From Streptomyces sp. AJS327 (GTDB lineage: Bacteria; Actinomycetota; Actinomycetes; Streptomycetales; Streptomycetaceae), in the NCBI RefSeq assembly GCF_013450295.1, contig NZ_SKBR01000007.1, positions 1-42,630 of the forward strand: 42,630 nt of DNA, given 5' to 3'. Under the pieces are notes generated by a model that made no database searches, had not been told where the DNA came from, and saw only the letters and a program-made list of their open reading frames with translations. This document shows, piece after piece, positions 22,757 to 29,180 of the stretch. The translations under genes were made by a program, and so were the position numbers. Numbering within the stretch: the first letter of the stretch is position 1; every line of letters begins with the position of its first letter.

Positions 22757-23359
22757 GTGAAGCATGTGGCGTTGATGGGAAAGAGCCGGTCCGGGAAGGA
22801 CACCGTGGCCCAGATCCTGGTCCGCCACGCCGCGTACACCCGCCTGGCGTTCGCGGACCGACTGAAGGAAGCGGCCCTCCGGACGAACCCCATCCTGGAA
22901 ACCCTGGACTCCGCGTTCTTGGCGCCGGGCGCGTCGCACACGATCCGCTTGGCTGACTATGTCGAAGAAGTTGGCTGGGAGCGCGCCAAGGACACATGTC
23001 CGGAGGTCCGCCGGTTCCTCCAGGAGTACGGCCAGACCGTCCGGGAGATGGACCCGAAGTTCTGGGTACGGCCCGTGACCACGGCCGTCATGAACGGGAC
23101 CGTGTGGAACACGCCCTGTGTCGTCACGGACGTGCGGTACCGGAACGAAGTGGATGCCCTCCGGGAGCTGGGCGCCGTCATCGTTCGAGTGGAGCGGCCG
23201 GGTGCCGGGTTGACCGGGGAGGCTGCGCGCCACTCGTCTGAGACAGAGCTGGACGACGTGGAGCCGGACGCCCGGGTCCTGAACACGTCGACGCTCGAAC
23301 ACCTGGAGCGGGCCGTGTGTGCGGGCCTCCTCCCTCAACTGAACGGAGAGTCCGAGTGA
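22757..23359 (+). CDS. Deoxynucleoside monophosphate kinase-like protein
   Basis: 200 aa P-loop kinase. MGKSRSGKDTVAQIL (about residues 7-21) is a variant Walker A. LAFADRLKEAAL resembles the nucleotide-binding helix, and VVTDVRYRNEVDALRELGAVIVRVERPG matches dNMP kinase enzymes that feed phage DNA synthesis. GTG 22757 is chosen for the GGGGAGG site; an in-frame ATG at 22718 lies inside the hairpin arm. It overlaps the holin gene by 4 nt. Confidence 0.82.
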   Translation: MKHVALMGKSRSGKDTVAQILVRHAAYTRLAFADRLKEAALRTNPILETLDSAFLAPGASHTIRLADYVEEVGWERAKDTCPEVRRFLQEYGQTVREMDPKFWVRPVTTAVMNGTVWNTPCVVTDVRYRNEVDALRELGAVIVRVERPGAGLTGEAARHSSETELDDVEPDARVLNTSTLEHLERAVCAGLLPQLNGESE

Positions 23360-23550
23360 AGGACGCCGTGCGCGAGTGGATACGCGCTAACCCCGTCAAG
23401 GTCCGTGCGGCTGTCGCTGCGCTCCTCGTGGCGGTGGCCCAGTTCGTCCCTCAGGTCAAGGATCTGGCGGGGTCGGACATGGCTGTGGATCTGCTGTCAT
23501 CCGTCATCGTGGCGGGGCTGGGAGCGGATGCCATACGTAAGGTGAAATAG
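23356..23550 (+). CDS. Holin-like small membrane protein
   Basis: 64 aa. A basic N-terminus (VKDAVREWIRANPVKVR), a hydrophobic helix (AAVAALLVAVAQFVP), a short loop with Asp and a second hydrophobic segment (AVDLLSSVIVAGLGADAI), then a Lys tail. GTG start overlaps the previous stop. It would permeabilise the membrane for the endolysin. Confidence 0.75.
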   Translation: MKDAVREWIRANPVKVRAAVAALLVAVAQFVPQVKDLAGSDMAVDLLSSVIVAGLGADAIRKVK

Positions 23551-23558
23551 GACCTGGA

Positions 23559-23600
23559 GGGCCCCGCTCCCGGAACATGTTCCGGGGGGTGGGGCCCTTT
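23559..23600 (+). terminator. Terminator containing the palindrome in its stem
   Basis: GGGCCCC (23559-23565) pairs with GGGGCCC (23591-23597), followed by TTT. The inner part is the CCCGGAACATGTTCCGGG palindrome, so a protein binding site and a terminator occupy the same DNA. Confidence 0.85.
23570..23585. promoter_or_regulatory. Palindrome CCGGAACATGTTCCGG, copy 2 (in terminator)
   Basis: Exact copy nested inside the lysis-block terminator. Confidence 0.8.
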
Positions 23601-23659
23601 GTCAGTTGTCGGCTGATTGCCGGTCTAAGCTGGGTTGTTCAACTGCTACAGTGCAGCGC

Positions 23660-24283
23660 ATGGCCGATCTGTCGATGATCATTGCTGCCGTGGCGACTGC
23701 ATGGGACGCGCTCCGAGAGCGCCACAGAGACCTTCCGGAGGTGTCCGTGGTCATCGATACCACGGGCGCGCCCCATGACCTCCGGTGGCCGGACGCTGAC
23801 GGAAAGATTCACGGCGTCCCGACTCCGCCGGAGCTGGCCGTCCACGTGGACACAGTACGGGAAGGCGCGAAGGCCGTAGTGGAGCACGTCATTCACGTGG
23901 CCACTCACGCCCTGTGCCGTGTCCGGGGCGTCTCCGAGACGTCGAACAGGGGCCGTCGGCATAACAAGCGATTCGCGACCATGGCCACAGAGCTGGGCGG
24001 ACACTGGCCGGACGGACAGAAGCCGGACAGTGTCCGGGGGTTCTCCCCAGTGCCGGTCACGGACACGGCCATGGCGGACATGGGGCAGCACGTGGCCGCG
24101 CTGGAAGCGGCCATTGACCAGGCCAGCGCAGACTTGGTCGACTTGGCCGTGCCGCACGCTCCCGCCAAGAACCGTGTCTACCTCAAGTGCTCATGCGACC
24201 GCACGCTACAAATGGGCCCCAGGGTGGCGGCTATGGGACCGGTGATCTGCGGTGTGTGTCACCATGAGTTCACAGACCGTTGA
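23660..24283 (+). CDS. SprT-like protein with degenerate metalloprotease motif
   Basis: 207 aa. The middle resembles SprT-like phage proteins: HVIHVATHALCRVRGVSETSNRGRRHNKRF aligns with the family form HExxHAL...DTSR..RYHNKRF. Here the catalytic Glu is Val80 (HVATH, 79-83). A C-terminal zinc ribbon (CSC...CGVC) is present. ATG 23660 lies 7 nt after a TACAGT -10-like box without a ribosome site, so a leaderless transcript is likely. It is probably a DNA-binding relic of the protease fold. Confidence 0.75.
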   Translation: MADLSMIIAAVATAWDALRERHRDLPEVSVVIDTTGAPHDLRWPDADGKIHGVPTPPELAVHVDTVREGAKAVVEHVIHVATHALCRVRGVSETSNRGRRHNKRFATMATELGGHWPDGQKPDSVRGFSPVPVTDTAMADMGQHVAALEAAIDQASADLVDLAVPHAPAKNRVYLKCSCDRTLQMGPRVAAMGPVICGVCHHEFTDR

Positions 24284-24299
24284 CAGGGAGGGCCACGGT

Positions 24300-25097
24300 A
24301 TGGCCACGGCGAAGAAGGCCACGGGGGCGGCCACGAAGGCGGCCACGAAGCGGACGACCACGAAGAAGGCATCCAGCCGGACACCGGCCAAGAAAGCGGC
24401 CATGCCCGACGGGACTCCGCAGGTCCTGTCCGGCAAGGTGGTCACGGAGCACATCGACCCGGACGCGGAGCGGGCCCTGGCGGACCCCGACGTGGCCGCC
24501 GACTACCAGGAAGCGAAGGTCCAGCTTCAGGAGCTTGCCCGGATCGAAGGCCGTCGGACAGAGGTCCTGAAGGCCGTGGCCCAGAAGCTGGTGGACCTCC
24601 GCGCACACTTCAACCAGCCGGGCTCCCGGGGCCGCCGGACCGACTGGAACGGGGAGAGCGTGGAGTACGTGGCCCTGGCAGAACTGGTCTACCGGGACGC
24701 CGGGGTGGAGGGACCGGACGCAGACACCACGAAGCGCAGCATCCGTCATCACGTGGAGAACGTGAAGCGGGAGGTGGTCCCCGCGAAGGACTGGGAGCAC
24801 TTCGGCATTCAGGCCCTGACCCGTGGCCAGCGCCAGGCCCTCACTGCGAAGTCCGCCAAGGCCCTGGAGGAGGTGGGGTCGTCGGCGGAAGAGATGGCGT
24901 CGGCCGCCACGGCAGGGAAGGCGACCGGCCAGCAACTGGTCCAGCTCATCAAGCGCATTGACGCCGGGCTGTCCGTGTACTCCCTGGCGTCCCTCCGGGC
25001 GATGACCCCGGCCCAGCGCAAGACCTTCCGCCGGGAGCTGGAGGACGCGAAGGGCAAGACGGATCAGCTCCTGACCGAACTGGACAGCTTGGACTGA
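24300..25097 (+). CDS. Lys/Ala-rich DNA-binding-like early protein
   Basis: 265 aa. The first 40 residues are histone H1-like (ATKAATKRTTTKKASSRTPAKKAA). Helical charged regions follow (YQEAKVQLQELARIEGRRTEVLKAVAQKLVDL; YRDAGVEGPDADTTKRSIRHHVENVKREVV). ATG 24300 is chosen over 24252 for its GGGAGG site. DNA binding by the tail is inferred; a specific role is unknown. Confidence 0.75.
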   Translation: MATAKKATGAATKAATKRTTTKKASSRTPAKKAAMPDGTPQVLSGKVVTEHIDPDAERALADPDVAADYQEAKVQLQELARIEGRRTEVLKAVAQKLVDLRAHFNQPGSRGRRTDWNGESVEYVALAELVYRDAGVEGPDADTTKRSIRHHVENVKREVVPAKDWEHFGIQALTRGQRQALTAKSAKALEEVGSSAEEMASAATAGKATGQQLVQLIKRIDAGLSVYSLASLRAMTPAQRKTFRRELEDAKGKTDQLLTELDSLD

Positions 25098-25118
25098 CGC
25101 CAGGCCGCACCCTCACCG

Positions 25119-25151
25119 AAGGCCCCTGTTCCATCACGGAGCGGGGGCCTT
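25119..25151 (+). terminator. Terminator after 24300 gene
   Basis: AAGGCCCC (25119-25126) pairs with GGGGCCTT (25144-25151). Confidence 0.75.
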
Positions 25152-25162
25152 CGTCATATCTG

Positions 25163-25243
25163 GAAGCAAACTTCCTGCTTCTGTCTCCTTCTTCTCTAGG
25201 ACGCATCAAGGAAAGAAGGGGTGAGAAGCAGGAAGTTCGCTTC
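25163..25243. repeat. 81-bp long-hairpin element, copy 2
   Basis: Arms 25163-25182 and 25224-25243 form a 20-bp stem mismatched at the same arm position (6) as copy 1, though with different bases. The inner stem is 7 bp (CCTTCTT/AAGAAGG), and the apical loop differs from copy 1. The two copies align without gaps over 81 bp. Confidence 0.85.
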
Positions 25244-25255
25244 CGCCTGGGAGAG

Positions 25256-25273
25256 CCGTACAGCCCCCACAGA
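25256..25273 (+). promoter_or_regulatory. 18-bp CCGTACGG motif, copy 3
   Basis: 17 of 18 identical (CCGTACAG...), 57 bp before the nuclease gene and 12 bp after the 81-bp element. Confidence 0.75.
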
Positions 25274-25330
25274 ACCCGGTGGACAGAGAGAACGCTCGGC
25301 CCCGGCGGGGTCGCTGGCGAAGGGTTCACA

Positions 25331-26131
25331 GTGGGATCACTCAACACCATCAAGCGCGGGGACTCCCGCTTCTACGTCGATTCGGAGACCGGGGCGAAGG
25401 CGCCGGGCGTGACCTCCGTCGTGGGCATGCTCCCGAAGGGGTTCCTCCAGTTCTGGGCCGCCAAGATGGTGGCGGAGTCGGCGGTGGAGAACATGGGCGC
25501 CGTCGTCGGCCTGGCGATGAACGACAAGGCCGGGGCCATCGACTACCTGAAGAACGCGCCCCGGCGGTTCACGGCCCAGGCCGGGGAGACCGGGTCGGCC
25601 GCTCACGACATCTTCGAACGCATGGCGCGGGGCCAGGGGATGGGCCGGGTCCATCCGGACCTTCAGCGGTACGCGAACCACTTCGGTGAGTTCCTGGACG
25701 AGATCCAGCCGGAGTTCCTGTTCCTGGAGGACGCCGTCTGGAGCGACACCCACAACTACGCGGGGTCGTTCGACGCCATCGCCAAGATCGGGGAGGAGAC
25801 GGTCATCATCGACTGGAAGACCACCCGCTCCGGCGTTCACGAAGAGGTGGCCCTCCAGCTGGCGGCGTACGCGAACGCGGACCGCATCGTCCTGGGGGAG
25901 ACCGGGGAGAGCGTGGCCCTTCCGCGGATCGATGCGGCTGCCGTCCTCCACGTCCGGCCGGAAGCCTGGAAGCTGGTCCCGGTGAAGCATTCCCCGGAGA
26001 TGTTCCAGACCTTCCTCCACCTCCGGGCCCTCTTCGACTGGGAGCGGGAGCTGAAGAAGGGCGTGATTGGGCACCCTGTGGCCTCCGGCGGGGAGCTGGT
26101 CACCGGCACCCAGCGGAGGGCCTGTTGGTGA
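25331..26131 (+). CDS. PD-(D/E)XK (RecB/Cas4-like) nuclease
   Basis: 266 aa. GETGSAAHDIFERMARGQG (the GxxxH motif), GSFDAIAKIGEETVIIDWKTTRSG (Asp, then DWK catalytic core) and QLAAYANADRIVLG (QxxxY) appear in the order expected of RecB-family nucleases. Probable exonuclease for recombination or replication. GTG 25331 has AAGGG upstream. Overlaps the next small gene by 4 nt. Confidence 0.88.
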   Translation: MGSLNTIKRGDSRFYVDSETGAKAPGVTSVVGMLPKGFLQFWAAKMVAESAVENMGAVVGLAMNDKAGAIDYLKNAPRRFTAQAGETGSAAHDIFERMARGQGMGRVHPDLQRYANHFGEFLDEIQPEFLFLEDAVWSDTHNYAGSFDAIAKIGEETVIIDWKTTRSGVHEEVALQLAAYANADRIVLGETGESVALPRIDAAAVLHVRPEAWKLVPVKHSPEMFQTFLHLRALFDWERELKKGVIGHPVASGGELVTGTQRRACW

Positions 26132-26223
26132 GCCCCTGGGTTGAGATGGCCGCTCTGGCGGTCGGGTTCATCATGACGGGCGTCGTCCTGGTCCTGTCGG
26201 GCCGGGGCGGAAGGGAGCGGTAA
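26128..26223 (+). CDS. 31-aa membrane peptide
   Basis: GTG start in a 4-nt overlap with the nuclease stop and GGAGG about 10 nt upstream. One hydrophobic helix (MAALAVGFIMTGVVLVLSG) and a basic tail (RGGRER). Function unknown. Confidence 0.6.
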   Translation: MSPWVEMAALAVGFIMTGVVLVLSGRGGRER

Positions 26224-26234
26224 AGAGCGTGGCC

Positions 26235-26268
26235 AAAGGCCCGGCCCTCTTCGGAGGGTCGGGCCTTT
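26235..26268 (+). terminator. UUCG-loop terminator
   Basis: AAAGGCCCG..CCCTC-TTCG-GAGGG..CGGGCCTTT, an almost perfect stem. Confidence 0.88.
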
Positions 26269-26295
26269 CGCGTGTCAGGGGCCAGGTCAGAGCGA

Positions 26296-26313
26296 CCGTA
26301 CGGCCCCCACAGA
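26296..26313 (+). promoter_or_regulatory. 18-bp CCGTACGG motif, copy 4
   Basis: Exact copy, 27 bp after the terminator and 68 bp before the RDF-like gene. Confidence 0.8.
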
Positions 26314-26381
26314 ACCAGGGTGAGCGAGGCACTGGGCCTCAGCTCCTCACGCTTCAAGCGCTCTCCCAAGGAGTTCACGCC

Positions 26382-27125
26382 ATGGCCCGCACCCTTCGCA
26401 TCCTGGACGCCGACCCGGAGTCCCGCCCCAAGGTTCACAGTTCGGACTTCGTCGGCCGCTTCCGGGCCGGTATGCAGCTCAACAACCGCCCCGTGTCCCT
26501 GTCGGAGTGGAGGATCACCACTGGTGACCCGGAGGTGGCCAAGGCCGTGAGCGAACTATTCGGCGGCACGCCGGAGGAGTGGGAGACCACGAAGGAGGAC
26601 GGCCTCCAGATCCTGACCGACCGCGACTCTGTGAAGGTCGTCGTGGACGGCCCGGACTCCGTGACCTTCCGCATGGCCCTGTACGGCATGCAGGGCAAAC
26701 CCACCCACGCATGCGACGGGGTGGAGTTCATCGACTCGGATGACCCCCGCTTCGGCCAGCCCTGTGGCTGCCCGACAGCGCTGGCGGAGCGCAAGGCAGC
26801 CGCGAAGGCCGGATACGGCCCGAAGCCGGACCAGCGCATCACCTTCCGCCTGGCGGATGACCCGGAGCTGGGCAAGTTCCGGCTCATGACCGGCTCCTGG
26901 GAGTTCATGAAGTCCATCGAGCGCGTGTGGTCCGACCTGGAGGCCGTGGGCGGCCCGGCGCTCTGCACGCTGAAGCTGGAGCTGGTGGAGTTCACCACGA
27001 AGTCCGGCATTGCCGTGAGCTACCGGAAGCCGGTCCTTCAGGTCCACGGGCGCGTCCCGGAGGACGTGGACGCCGTTCTCCCGTCCCTGTCCAAGGTCGT
27101 CCAGGACGATGACCTCCCCTTCTGA
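26382..27125 (+). CDS. Gp3-like protein, probable recombination directionality factor
   Basis: 247 aa. The pattern (DFVGRFRAGMQLNNRPVSLSEWRITTGDPEVAKAVSELFGGTPEEWETTKED; HACDGVEF with CGCP; ITFRLADDPELGKFRLMTGSW; VEFTTKSGIAVSYRKPVLQVHG) is, from memory, that of the phiC31 Gp3 family, in which the type member is the RDF that makes a serine integrase excise. Similarity was not computed. ATG 26382 has AAGGAG upstream; the longer frame upstream runs through the motif. It lies 24 kb from int. Confidence 0.68.
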   Translation: MARTLRILDADPESRPKVHSSDFVGRFRAGMQLNNRPVSLSEWRITTGDPEVAKAVSELFGGTPEEWETTKEDGLQILTDRDSVKVVVDGPDSVTFRMALYGMQGKPTHACDGVEFIDSDDPRFGQPCGCPTALAERKAAAKAGYGPKPDQRITFRLADDPELGKFRLMTGSWEFMKSIERVWSDLEAVGGPALCTLKLELVEFTTKSGIAVSYRKPVLQVHGRVPEDVDAVLPSLSKVVQDDDLPF

Positions 27126-27136
27126 GCGGAGCCCCT

Positions 27137-27164
27137 GGCCCGGTCCTCTTCGGAGGGTCGGGCC
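27137..27164 (+). terminator. UUCG-loop terminator
   Basis: GGCCCGGTCCTC-TTCG-GAGGGTCGGGCC, 12 nt after the RDF-like gene. Confidence 0.8.
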
Positions 27165-27208
27165 CCGGGTGGGTGTAGAGCCTGCTCCGGTATGGACCGA
27201 GGAGAACC

Positions 27209-27733
27209 GTGTACAAGACGATAGTCGCTGACCCGCCGTGGCCCAGCATGCATCAACGATCGACATACCACCGTGGTAAGCCTGAGCGTCATTACGGGAC
27301 CATGTCTCTGGATGCCATTCTCTCTATGCGGGTGTCTGACGTGGCAGAGGAGAGCGCTCATCTTTGGGTATGGGGCGTGAATCGCCTCATGGCGGATGCC
27401 TATGCAGCGGTGGAAGCGTGGGGGTTCACGCCTATGTCCTTGCTGACGTGGTGTAAGCCGGGCCCTGGAATGGGCTATTACCTGCGTACCAACACTGAGC
27501 ACTGCATTTTTGCCACGCGAGGGCGACCCATGGTGCCGGATGAAAAGATCATGTCGTCCTGGTTTCAGTGGCCGAGGCGCCGCCATTCTGAGAAACCTCC
27601 GGAATTCTTCGATCTGGTCGAGAAGATCAGCCCCGGGCCCCGACTGGAGATCTTCTCTCGGCAAGGGCGACCGGGGTGGGACGCCTGGGGAGATGAGGCT
27701 CCGAACTCCGTGCATCTTCCGCTTCTGGCGTGA
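27209..27733 (+). CDS. MT-A70-type adenine-N6 DNA methyltransferase
   Basis: 174 aa. ADPPWPSM (DPPW at residues 8-11) is the catalytic motif of MT-A70 enzymes. HLWVWGVNRLMADAYAAVEAWGF and EIFSRQGRPGWDAWGDE also fit. No restriction partner is nearby. GTG 27209 follows ACCGAGGAGAACC. Codon third positions are visibly less GC-rich than in neighbours (for example CATCAACGATCGACATACCA at 27251), suggesting recent acquisition. It may alter phage DNA methylation against host restriction. Confidence 0.88.
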   Translation: MYKTIVADPPWPSMHQRSTYHRGKPERHYGTMSLDAILSMRVSDVAEESAHLWVWGVNRLMADAYAAVEAWGFTPMSLLTWCKPGPGMGYYLRTNTEHCIFATRGRPMVPDEKIMSSWFQWPRRRHSEKPPEFFDLVEKISPGPRLEIFSRQGRPGWDAWGDEAPNSVHLPLLA

Positions 27734-27737
27734 GTCG

Positions 27738-27769
27738 AAGGCCCTGTCCTCTTCGGAGGGTGGGGCCTT
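27738..27769 (+). terminator. UUCG-loop terminator, duplicated module copy A
   Basis: AAGGCCC..GTCCTC-TTCG-GAGGGTGGGGCCTT. It is the core of a 53-bp sequence (27740-27792) repeated exactly at 36439-36491. Confidence 0.85.
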
Positions 27770-27815
27770 CCGGCGTGCCGGGATGAGCCCGGAGGTCAAG
27801 AGTGAGGAGAAGGCC

Positions 27816-28106
27816 ATGAAGCGAGGGTCCGTGAGCGACTTCACCGGGGCGGAGGTCCGGGTGGGAGACACCATCGTGTGGGCTGCCCGCCTGGCGAACT
27901 TGACGCGCATGACGGAAGGCGAAGTGGTAGACGTGTCCACGGAACTGGTCAAGGGCCGTGTCCTTCCGGTCATCAAGGCCCGCCCGACGGGCCGATACTC
28001 CGGCTTCATCGCACGCACGTCGGGGGCCATCGCCACCATCCGGTCAGAGCACTGGGTGGTCACGGTGCCGGTGGAGATGAAGGAGAAGGCGGGGGTGGCG
28101 GCCTGA
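27816..28106 (+). CDS. Hypothetical protein, SH3/KOW-like beta pattern
   Basis: 96 aa. FTGAEVRVGDTIVWAARLANLTRMTEGEVVDVS is reminiscent of small SH3-like barrels, but this is only a pattern. ATG 27816 has GAGGAGAAGG upstream. An ATG at 27783 lies within the repeated terminator module and is rejected. It shares one base with the next start. Confidence 0.72.
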   Translation: MKRGSVSDFTGAEVRVGDTIVWAARLANLTRMTEGEVVDVSTELVKGRVLPVIKARPTGRYSGFIARTSGAIATIRSEHWVVTVPVEMKEKAGVAA

Positions 28107-28303
28107 TGGAGAGGTTCCTGACCTTCGTCTTGGCGTCCCTCCTGGTCCTGGGTGTCCTGTCGACCCAGAGCGCGCTGGTCATGGTGCTCATCGGCTGGTG
28201 GCATGACATCCGCCCGGCGGTCCCGCCGATTGGCTTCGTGGAGAGCTTCATCCTGGTGGGCATATCCCAGTTCGTTGTCCCTACCCGCACGCGGACCGCG
28301 TGA
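28106..28303 (+). CDS. Small membrane protein
   Basis: 65 aa with two hydrophobic helices (FLTFVLASLLVLGVL, ALVMVLIGWW; then FVESFILVGISQFVV). ATGA-type overlap with the previous gene. Function not recognised. Confidence 0.7.
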   Translation: MERFLTFVLASLLVLGVLSTQSALVMVLIGWWHDIRPAVPPIGFVESFILVGISQFVVPTRTRTA

Positions 28304-28318
28304 CCTGAACGACCGTGT

Positions 28319-28351
28319 GGCCCGGTCCCTCTGCGGAGGGGTCGGGCCCTT
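28319..28351 (+). terminator. Terminator
   Basis: GGCCCGGTCCCTC-TGCG-GAGGGGTCGGGCC followed by CTTCG. Confidence 0.8.
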
Positions 28352-28389
28352 CGTCGTGCCCGCACCCGGCGAGTAGAGGAGACGACGTC

Positions 28390-28476
28390 ATGCCGTGCAG
28401 CGACGGAAACCCCCACGGCCCCCACGACTGGGGGGACGAGACCATGACCCGCCACCAGTGCCCGGGGAGGAGCTGA
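28390..28476 (+). CDS. 28-aa Cys/His-containing peptide
   Basis: ATG 28390 with AGAGGAGA 8 nt upstream. MPCSDGNPHGPHDWGDETMT ends in RHQCPGRS. The Cys/His spacing hints at a small zinc-binding peptide. Its stop is 2 nt before the next start. Confidence 0.5.
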   Translation: MPCSDGNPHGPHDWGDETMTRHQCPGRS

Positions 28477-28478
28477 CC

Positions 28479-28673
28479 TTGGCCGCCATCATCGTGGGCA
28501 TCCGCCTGGAGTCGGCCCCGGCCCTTGGGGACGTGCGCCAGCTCCCGGCGGGGTCCTGGATCTACGTCTTCCCCAACGCCAAGGAGCGCCCGGACTGGGC
28601 CCGCTACCTGGACGCCATCACGTCGGCCGTGGCTGGCGGGTCGTCCGTTTCTTGGCTGGAGGGCGCAACGTGA
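28479..28673 (+). CDS. Hypothetical small protein
   Basis: 64 aa. TTG 28479 is chosen for GGGGAGGAG 8 nt upstream. VGIRLESAPALGDVRQLPAGSWIYVFPNAKERPDWARYL is a beta-alpha pattern without a known name to me. It overlaps the next GTG by 4 nt. Confidence 0.62.
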   Translation: MAAIIVGIRLESAPALGDVRQLPAGSWIYVFPNAKERPDWARYLDAITSAVAGGSSVSWLEGAT

Positions 28674-29071
28674 GTAACCCCAACAAGGCCAAGGGCACGG
28701 CCCATGAGACGGCCGTCCGGCACTACCTGAACGACGTCCTGGGCCAGTACCGGGACGACTGGAAAGAGGCGGGCTACCCCTGGCGGGACCCCCGCGATCC
28801 GAACAACGTCACGCGCCCGGCCCAGACCGGTGTGAAGGACGTCGGGGACCTCCACGCGTGGCCCGCCGTGCTGGAGTGCAAGGCGGAGAAGGAGTTCCGA
28901 CTCCCGGCGTACGTCGCCCAGGCCAACAAGGAGGCCCGCAACGCCGGGTTCCCCTTGGGCGTGGCCGTGGTGAAGGCGCCCCGGAAGAACATCAAGGACG
29001 CCTACGTGGTCATGGACCTGGAGACGTTCGCCCAGGTCCTCCGCCAGCTCAGGGAGGGTGCCACCTGGTGA
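28670..29071 (+). CDS. Holliday junction resolvase-type PD-(D/E)XK nuclease
   Basis: 133 aa. GTAHETAVRHYLND (Glu in helix 1), DVGDLHAWPAVLECKAEKEFRLPAYVAQANKEARNAG (GD, then ECK core) and a C-terminal helix match small phage resolvases. It would cut branched DNA before packaging. GTG 28670 with CTGGAGG upstream, coupled to the previous gene. Confidence 0.82.
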   Translation: MSNPNKAKGTAHETAVRHYLNDVLGQYRDDWKEAGYPWRDPRDPNNVTRPAQTGVKDVGDLHAWPAVLECKAEKEFRLPAYVAQANKEARNAGFPLGVAVVKAPRKNIKDAYVVMDLETFAQVLRQLREGATW

Positions 29072-29117
29072 CCTGAGCCCGCACGCGAACAACAGGCCCG
29101 AACCCGAGGGGGGCGGA

Positions 29118-29135
29118 CCGTACGGCCCCCACAGA
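29118..29135 (+). promoter_or_regulatory. 18-bp CCGTACGG motif, copy 5
   Basis: Exact copy, 45 bp before the primase start. Between them 29140-29166 could form a small hairpin followed by TTTT, a possible attenuator. Confidence 0.8.
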
Positions 29136-29180
29136 CAGGGACCGGGCGGTTCGGCCCCCTTTTCGCGTGAGGAGACCCCA

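Noticed and set aside
26229..26381. Upstream in-frame extension of the RDF-like gene
   Set aside because: It runs through a perfect terminator hairpin and the 18-bp motif; ATG 26382 has its own ribosome site.
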